Assembly (NCBI GenBank): GCA_934630975.1
Contig: CAKTXH010000037.1
Location: forward strand, 1 to 20,082
DNA: 20,082 nucleotides
From: an uncultured Clostridia bacterium
GTDB lineage: Bacteria > Bacillota > Clostridia > Christensenellales > Aristaeellaceae
Direction of reading: 5' to 3'
Position 1 is the stretch's first letter, and each line of letters begins with the position of its first letter. The notes beneath the pieces were generated by a model. It was not told the DNA's origin, did not search any database, and worked only from the letters and a program-made list of their open reading frames with translations. A program made the translations under genes and the position numbers. Below, one piece after another: positions 16,128 to 20,082 of this stretch.

Positions 16128-16155
16128 GTTCCGTTCGTCTAATGGATAGAGGACA
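16128..16155 (+). other. tRNA 5'-half-like fragment (acceptor strand plus D-arm only)
   Basis: GTTCCGT (16128-16134), two linking bases, then a D-arm whose stem GTCT (16137-16140) pairs with GGAC (16151-16154) around AATGGATAGA. This reads like the first 26 bases of a bacterial tRNA of the Glu or Arg kind. After it the anticodon and T arms are absent; the sequence runs straight into the end of the flavoprotein gene (stop at 16156-16158). It is either a truncated tRNA remnant or chance. Confidence 0.35.
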
Positions 16156-16788
16156 TCAACGGATGAAGTCCGTGCGCATTTTCGGCTTCTCCATTTCGGG
16201 CGGAAGCAGACCGTTTTCGCGCGCAAGGGCGAAGGCGCGGATCATGTACGCCATATTTCTCCCCAACATGCGCATGATCTGCATGCCTTCTTCATCCTTG
16301 CGGACATCCTCCGGCGTGCTGCCGTGCACCATCGGCCAATATTGGCTGGGCGCGATGGGCATGCCGCAGATCATAAAGTATTTGGAAAGCTGGTCGAGCG
16401 TGGCGGTCGTGCCCGCGCGGCGCGCGCTGCAAACGGCCGCGCCGACTTTCGCGCGCATCTGGCTGCCGCCCGCGTAGAACATGCGATCCAGAAAAGAGGT
16501 GATGCTGCCGCCTGCCGCCGCGTAATGAACCGGCGAGCCGACGACCAGACCGTCGCACGCCTGCATCTTATCCAGCGCGGCGTTCACCAGATCATCCGCA
16601 AAGACGCAGCGACGCTTGCCGTTTCTGGCGCAGCCGCCGCAGCCGATGCAGCCGCGGACGGCTTGATTGCCGATCCACAGAATTTCCGTTTCGACGCCGC
16701 TTTCCTCAATCGCATGGGCGACTTCGCAGAGCGCGGTATAGGTGCAGCCGTGTTCTTTGGGGCTGCCGTTGAGCAGAAGAACCTTCAT
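16156..16788 (-). CDS. Flavodoxin-fold NAD(P)H-dependent reductase with Isf-type cysteine motif
   Basis: Cytoplasmic FMN-binding protein of the NADPH-dependent FMN reductase / iron-sulfur flavoprotein group, 210 residues. The phosphate-binding loop LNGSPKEHGCTYTAL begins at residue 6. Then comes GCIGCGGCARNGKRRC with Cys 47, 50, 53 and 61, spaced CX2CX2CX7C as in iron-sulfur flavoproteins, which hold a 4Fe-4S cluster. GSPVHYAAAGG (about 84-94) supplies the second flavin loop. The ending RTDFIR is typical, so the gene is complete. Start ATG 16788 follows GGGGAGG. It could act as an electron-transfer or quinone/nitro-reductase-like protein; the substrate is unknown. It has its own promoter, divergent from the nucleotidyltransferase gene. 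Confidence 0.85.
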   Translation of the reverse strand: MKVLLLNGSPKEHGCTYTALCEVAHAIEESGVETEILWIGNQAVRGCIGCGGCARNGKRRCVFADDLVNAALDKMQACDGLVVGSPVHYAAAGGSITSFLDRMFYAGGSQMRAKVGAAVCSARRAGTTATLDQLSKYFMICGMPIAPSQYWPMVHGSTPEDVRKDEEGMQIMRMLGRNMAYMIRAFALARENGLLPPEMEKPKMRTDFIR

Positions 16789-16818
16789 GACGCGTTTCCT
16801 CCCCGGGGCTTTTTTCCC

Positions 16819-16847
16819 ATTATACGCCCTGAACGGGCGGGAGGCAA
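16819..16847 (-). promoter_or_regulatory. Promoter of the flavoprotein gene with a dyad in the spacer
   Basis: Minus strand: TTGCCT (16847-16842), 17-bp spacer, TATAAT (16824-16819). The spacer holds the inverted repeat CGCCC-tgaac-GGGCG (16825-16839), placed where a repressor or a MerR-type regulator would bind. Confidence 0.7.
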
Positions 16848-16891
16848 GAAGAGTTAAGCGACAAATGTTTCGCGAATTTGTGGGTTATGGC

Positions 16892-16920
16892 TTGAAGGGA
16901 TGCGCCAAATCCTGTATAAT
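16892..16920 (+). promoter_or_regulatory. Promoter of the nucleotidyltransferase gene
   Basis: TTGAAG (16892-16897), a 17-bp spacer, and perfect TATAAT (16915-16920). The transcription start is expected near 16927. Confidence 0.8.
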
Positions 16921-16921
16921 A

Positions 16922-16951
16922 TCCTCGAAACCAATCGAATTGATTCGAGGA
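16922..16951. promoter_or_regulatory. Operator-like dyad over the transcription start
   Basis: TCCTCGAA (16922-16929) is inverted as TTCGAGGA (16944-16951), with a second nested pair CAAT/ATTG inside. It starts one base after the -10 and its right arm overlaps the ribosome site AGGAGG (16948-16953). Because the start site would fall within the left arm, a DNA operator is more likely than an RNA hairpin. Confidence 0.55.
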
Positions 16952-16963
16952 GGATGTTTGGAT

Positions 16964-17869
16964 ATGGGTGCTACGCTTTTGATTATGGCTGCCGGCATGG
17001 GTTCCCGTTACGGCGGAAACAAGCAGGTGGACGGCCTCGGCCCGAACGGCGAGATTCTGATGGAGTATTCCATCTATGACGCGATTCGCGCGGGCTTTGA
17101 CAAGGTTGTCTTTGTCATCAAGCCGGGCATGAAGGAGATGCTGGCTTCCATCTGCGGCGACCGCATCGCCAAGAAGGTGAAGGTGGATTACGCCTTCCAG
17201 GATTTCTCGAGCGTTCCTTCTTTCTATCATATTCCCGAGGAGCGCACTAAGCCGTTCGGCACGGTGCATGCGGTGCTCGTGGCGCGCGACTACATCGACC
17301 AGCCGTTCGCCGTCATCAACGCGGACGACTACTACGGCGTATCCGCGTTCAGCACGATTTATGAAAAATTGCAGACGCTGGCGCCCGAGGGCGAGGCGAC
17401 GATGGTGGGCTATCAGCTGCAGAACACCGTTTCCAAAAACGGCACGGTGTCCCGCGGCGTCTGCCATGCGGTGGACGGCAACCTCGACAAGGTTGTCGAG
17501 ACCCTCAAGATCAAGCTTTGCGAAAACGGCGAAATCCGCGACATCGGCGCGGGCGAGCCGGGCGAACTGCTGGATCCTCTCGCGCCGGTCAGCATGAACT
17601 TCTGGGGCTTCACCCCGTGGATTTTCAGCAAGCTGGAGGAATATTTTGCGACGTTCCTCAAAGGGCTTGCGCCGGATGCGATCAAGGCCGAGTGCCTGCT
17701 GCCGGTGTTTGTGGACGATCTGATGCACAAGGGCGAACTGACCGTCCCGATGCTCACCACCGACGCCGTGTGGTTTGGCGTGACCTATAAGGAGGATAAG
17801 CCGTTCGTGCAGGCGGAACTCCGCAAGCTGCACGACAGCGGCGTGTATCCGGCTTCGCTTCACGAGTAA
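16964..17869 (+). CDS. Sugar-1-phosphate nucleotidyltransferase-like protein
   Basis: Cytoplasmic NTP_transferase-fold protein, 301 residues. It would transfer a nucleotide from an NTP to a sugar phosphate or similar alcohol phosphate. The N-terminal signature is MAAGMGSRYGGNKQ (residues 8-21), with Arg 15 and Lys 20 for phosphate contact. Other family-like parts are EYSIYDAIRAGFDKVVFVI, PFGTVHAVL, and the metal-binding type segment INADDYYG. The signature lacks the usual PxTxxxPK form of GalU/RfbA, so I do not name the substrate. Start ATG 16964 follows AGGAGG by 10 nt; upstream in-frame sequence would begin before the promoter. It is a single-gene unit with its own promoter and dyad, and ends at a 13-bp-stem terminator. 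Confidence 0.8.
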   Translation: MGATLLIMAAGMGSRYGGNKQVDGLGPNGEILMEYSIYDAIRAGFDKVVFVIKPGMKEMLASICGDRIAKKVKVDYAFQDFSSVPSFYHIPEERTKPFGTVHAVLVARDYIDQPFAVINADDYYGVSAFSTIYEKLQTLAPEGEATMVGYQLQNTVSKNGTVSRGVCHAVDGNLDKVVETLKIKLCENGEIRDIGAGEPGELLDPLAPVSMNFWGFTPWIFSKLEEYFATFLKGLAPDAIKAECLLPVFVDDLMHKGELTVPMLTTDAVWFGVTYKEDKPFVQAELRKLHDSGVYPASLHE

Positions 17870-17882
17870 TCAGCGAACAGGG

Positions 17883-17924
17883 AAAATCCCGTGCGGTCAC
17901 CGGAAGGCATCGCATGGGATTTTT
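17883..17924 (+). terminator. Intrinsic terminator of the nucleotidyltransferase gene
   Basis: A 13-bp stem with one G-T pair joins AAAATCCCGTGCG (17883-17895) to CGCATGGGATTTT (17911-17923), ending in T. It finishes only 19 nt before the start codon of the next gene, leaving no room for a promoter of that gene. Confidence 0.85.
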
Positions 17925-17943
17925 GATTTGACAGGGAAAGAGC

Positions 17944-18963
17944 ATGAAATTCAATCTGACCAAGGAAGAGATGCACGACCACCTCAAGGTGAAAAAGGCC
18001 GCGCTCATTTCCATCGCCATCAACGTGCTGGAAATCATCGCCGGAATTGTGATGCTCGCGCTTGTGCGCAAAATGCTGCTCGGCGGGGTAGAGGAGAGCA
18101 TCGTGCGGATGGTGTCGCTGCTGTGCTTCACCATCGTCGGCTGGGGCGCGCTGACGGATATCGGCGCGTCGCTGACCAGCCTGCGCATGGTGCGCCGCAC
18201 GCAGGAGCTTGAGGACGCGTATACCCAGCTTGAGGATCTCAACCGGGAAATGCGCGCCCAGCGGCACGACTTCATGAACCACATTCAGGTGGTATACAGC
18301 CTGATTGAGATGAACGAGCCGGGCGAAGCGATGGCCTATATGGATAAAATCTACGGCGACATGCAGCGCGTGAGCCGCATGATGCGCACGGCCTGCCCGG
18401 CGGTTAACGCGCTGATTCAGGCGAAGGTGGTCGAGGCGAGCCAGCGCGGCGCGGAGCTGAAACTTTCCATCGCGGCGAAGTGGGATGATCCGCTGATGCC
18501 CGCGTGGGAAATCTGCCGCGTGCTGGCCAACCTCATCGACAACGCGCTGGATGCGGCGACGAGCGCCGAGCTGCCCGCGGGCGAAAAGCCGACGGTCGAG
18601 CTGGTTTTGGGCGAGGATCTGCGAAGCTGGTTTTTCTCCGTGCGCAACAACGGCCCGGCCATCCCGGAAAAACAGCGCGCCAAAATCTTCGAGCCGGGCT
18701 TCACCACCAAGAAGACGGGGCAGGGCATGGGTCTTTTCATTGTCAGCCAGACGGTTTCGGAAATGGGCGGCCGGATCACGGTGGAATCCCACGACGGGGA
18801 CACGGTGTTCTCCGGCTTTGTGCCGCGCAAGCGGCTGAAGCTGGGCGACGGCGCGGAAACCGAGCCTAAAGAAAACGCGCCGGACGACGAACGACAGGTT
18901 AAATATGAAGAAAATGCGAAAAAGGATGACAATTCCATAAACGAATCCGACGCAAACAGTTGA
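17944..18963 (+). CDS. Small membrane sensor histidine kinase, Spo0B/CitA-type DHp
   Basis: Sensor kinase of 339 residues. Two hydrophobic segments (about 18-41 and 52-75) with almost no outside loop suggest sensing in the membrane. A short coiled coil (about 84-104) leads into the phosphoacceptor segment RAQRHDFMNHIQVVYSLIEM with His 108, typical of SPOB_a kinases such as CitA/DcuS and Agr-like sensors. The ATPase shows the N box NLIDNALDAA (196-205), an altered G1 NNGPAI (235-240) with Asn where Asp is usual, and GQGMGLFIV (259-267). The last 40 residues are charged and probably disordered. No response regulator lies beside it. The ribosome site is weak and no promoter is visible; expression may come from readthrough of the terminator just upstream. 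Confidence 0.85.
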   Translation: MKFNLTKEEMHDHLKVKKAALISIAINVLEIIAGIVMLALVRKMLLGGVEESIVRMVSLLCFTIVGWGALTDIGASLTSLRMVRRTQELEDAYTQLEDLNREMRAQRHDFMNHIQVVYSLIEMNEPGEAMAYMDKIYGDMQRVSRMMRTACPAVNALIQAKVVEASQRGAELKLSIAAKWDDPLMPAWEICRVLANLIDNALDAATSAELPAGEKPTVELVLGEDLRSWFFSVRNNGPAIPEKQRAKIFEPGFTTKKTGQGMGLFIVSQTVSEMGGRITVESHDGDTVFSGFVPRKRLKLGDGAETEPKENAPDDERQVKYEENAKKDDNSINESDANS

Positions 18964-18988
18964 CAAATTAACAAATTTGTAATAAAAT
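18960..18988 (+). promoter_or_regulatory. Promoter of the secreted SH3b/peptidoglycan-binding protein gene
   Basis: Perfect TTGACA (18960-18965) overlapping the stop codon of the kinase gene, a 17-bp spacer, and TAAAAT (18983-18988). The spacer holds the palindrome ACAAATTTGT (18971-18980), with an outer GACAA (18962-18966) and TTGTC (18988-18992), an operator-like arrangement. Confidence 0.8.
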
Positions 18989-18994
18989 TGTCTC

Positions 18995-19090
18995 GTAATG
19001 TAAGAAAGGGATGGGTGTATCTGGTTGGGGGAAGGCCCAATCCCAAAAAAACATGGCCCCAAAAGCGGGCCTGAAAGAGGGGATATCATC
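18995..19090 (+). other. Structured 5' leader with competing hairpins
   Basis: About 96 nt. GGTTGGG (19023-19029) can pair with CCCAATCC (19036-19043, one bulge). AGGCCC (19033-19038) and GGCCC (19055-19059) both can pair with GGGCC(T) at 19067-19072. The pairings compete, as in attenuators. It matches no riboswitch family I know, and the short stems may be chance in G/C-rich stretches. Confidence 0.3.
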
Positions 19091-20082
19091 ATGACAAACG
19101 GCAGGATCAACAAACGCTTGGCGCTGCTCGCGATCCTGTGTGTGCTGGTGACGGTCTTTGCCGTGCCTGTGGCGAGCGCCGCAAGTTACAGCAAGGTCTA
19201 TGGCCAGACACAGGACAAGGTTCGCGTGCGCGAGAGCGCGTCGACCAACGCGACGATTATTGATAACATCGTGAAAGACGCCTGCGTCTATATCACGTCT
19301 TCCAAGACGAGCGGATCGAATACGTTCGTTCAGGTCAAGTACCGCGCCAGCGACGGCGCTACCGCGACCGGCTGGGTCTGCCAGACCGACGGGCGCAACA
19401 CCTACGTGAAGGTGCTTTCCGCCGATCAGGCCAAGACGAAGTTCAAGGTCAGCGGCGGCGACCTGCCCAGCAAGGCGGTCGGCACGTTCACCGCGGCGGA
19501 GCGCAAGGCCAGCGCGGCCAATTCGGATACGACCTATATCCGCGAGAATTCCAGCGGCGCGACGGTCACCAAAATCCAGACCGAGCTGAAAGCGCTGGGT
19601 TACTATTCCGGCCAGATCACCGGCAACGCGGGTGAAAAGACCGTGGCGGCCATCAAGAGCTTCCAGCGCAAGAACGGCCTGACGGCCGACGGCATCGCCG
19701 GCCCGCAGACCATCGCCAAGATTGACGCGGCCTACGAAGCGAAGGGCGGCAGCTCTTCCAGCGCCGGCTCCTCCTCTTCGGGGAGCGGCCTCAAGCTCAA
19801 TTCCAAGGGTACGGAAGTGCGCAATCTCCAGCAGGATCTGACGACGCTGGGCTACTACTGGGCGGAGATCACCGGCAATTTCGGCGCGAAGACCGAAACC
19901 GCCGTGAAGCGCTTCCAGGAAGAAAACGGCCTGACCGCCGACGGCGTTGCGGGCACGAAGACGCTCAACGCCATCGCGGCGGCGGTTGCCCGTAAAGGCG
20001 GCACTTCCGCTTCCAGCAGCAGCGCGGGCACGACGCTCAAGCTCAACAGCCAGGGCACGAAGGTCAGCCAGCTGCAAACCGA
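19091..20082 (+). CDS. Secreted SH3b and peptidoglycan-binding repeat protein (5' part)
   Basis: An open frame runs from ATG 19091 off the right edge, giving 330 residues. A signal peptide (residues 1-30, ending VASA) is followed by an SH3b-like domain (about 34-110, with KVRVRESAS and TATGWV). A PG_binding_1 repeat occupies about 148-212 (KIQTELKALGYYSG, then FQRKNGLTADGIAGPQT). A Ser/Gly linker leads to a second repeat (about 234-297: LQQDLTTLGYYWAE, FQEENGLTADGVAGTKT). Another Ser-rich linker leads to the start of a third (LKLNSQGTKVSQLQT). Such proteins attach to the cell wall, often ahead of a hydrolase or transpeptidase domain, which would lie beyond the window. Start supported by GAGGGG (19077-19082) 8 nt upstream. 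Confidence 0.9.
   Translation, partial: MTNGRINKRLALLAILCVLVTVFAVPVASAASYSKVYGQTQDKVRVRESASTNATIIDNIVKDACVYITSSKTSGSNTFVQVKYRASDGATATGWVCQTDGRNTYVKVLSADQAKTKFKVSGGDLPSKAVGTFTAAERKASAANSDTTYIRENSSGATVTKIQTELKALGYYSGQITGNAGEKTVAAIKSFQRKNGLTADGIAGPQTIAKIDAAYEAKGGSSSSAGSSSSGSGLKLNSKGTEVRNLQQDLTTLGYYWAEITGNFGAKTETAVKRFQEENGLTADGVAGTKTLNAIAAAVARKGGTSASSSSAGTTLKLNSQGTKVSQLQT

Noticed and set aside
16128..16210. A complete tRNA gene beginning at 16128
   Set aside because: Acceptor-like and D-arm parts fit, but no anticodon stem of five pairs or GGTTCGA-type T arm follows, and the downstream DNA is the 3' end of the flavoprotein gene.
17928..17956. Promoter for the second kinase from TTGACA at 17928
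   Set aside because: No -10-like hexamer at 16-18 bp; the expected place lies inside the coding sequence and reads TCAATC.
18995..19090. Known riboswitch (for example c-di-GMP type) before the peptidoglycan-binding protein gene
   Set aside because: The conserved core sequences of the riboswitch families I know are not present.

Overview
The window looks like chromosomal DNA of a GC-rich Firmicute, probably in Clostridia. Coding sequence is GC-rich and intergenic DNA is much more AT-rich. Almost every gene has a strong AGGAGG-type ribosome binding site. Many promoters are near-consensus sigma-A type (TTGACA or TTGAAA, 17-18 bp, TATAAT-like), and intrinsic terminators are clear. Both solute-binding proteins carry short signal peptides with no good lipobox, a style I associate with Christensenellales-like gut bacteria; that placement is tentative. 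I see no phage, plasmid, CRISPR or transposase genes.

Layout. Positions 1-393 hold the end of a PotC/CysW-type ABC permease, followed by a bidirectional terminator and a small 80-residue membrane protein on the minus strand (487-729). Next is a complete oligopeptide/dipeptide ABC importer: oppB-oppC-oppD-oppF on the minus strand (4836 down to 854), with the binding protein oppA divergent on the plus strand (5141-6745). A composite of five hairpins sits inside this operon between oppC and oppD. A stand-alone PPi-type phosphofructokinase (6934-8157) follows and ends directly against a second hairpin repeat.

From 8513 to 13688 lies a TRAP transporter locus in the order dctQ1-dctM1-dctP-dctQ2-dctM2: two closely related membrane modules around a single binding protein. 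After a terminator comes a 736-residue hybrid histidine kinase (13836-16046). Its N-terminal membrane region resembles an ECF-transporter S component, which is the most unusual protein architecture in the window. Then come a minus-strand flavodoxin-fold protein with a possible Fe-S cysteine motif (16156-16788), a divergent sugar nucleotidyltransferase-like gene (16964-17869), a small Spo0B/CitA-type histidine kinase (17944-18963), and the start of a secreted SH3b/peptidoglycan-binding protein (19091 to the window end).

How it fits together. The locus is mostly nutrient uptake (peptides; organic acids or similar through TRAP), one glycolytic enzyme, and two sensor kinases with no response-regulator gene beside them. 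I found no single obvious new multi-gene system. The best leads are the S-component-like sensor kinase, the split TRAP arrangement with shared upstream words, the hairpin mosaic inside the opp operon, the dyad at the start site of the nucleotidyltransferase gene, and a short 5'-tRNA-like fragment at 16128-16155.
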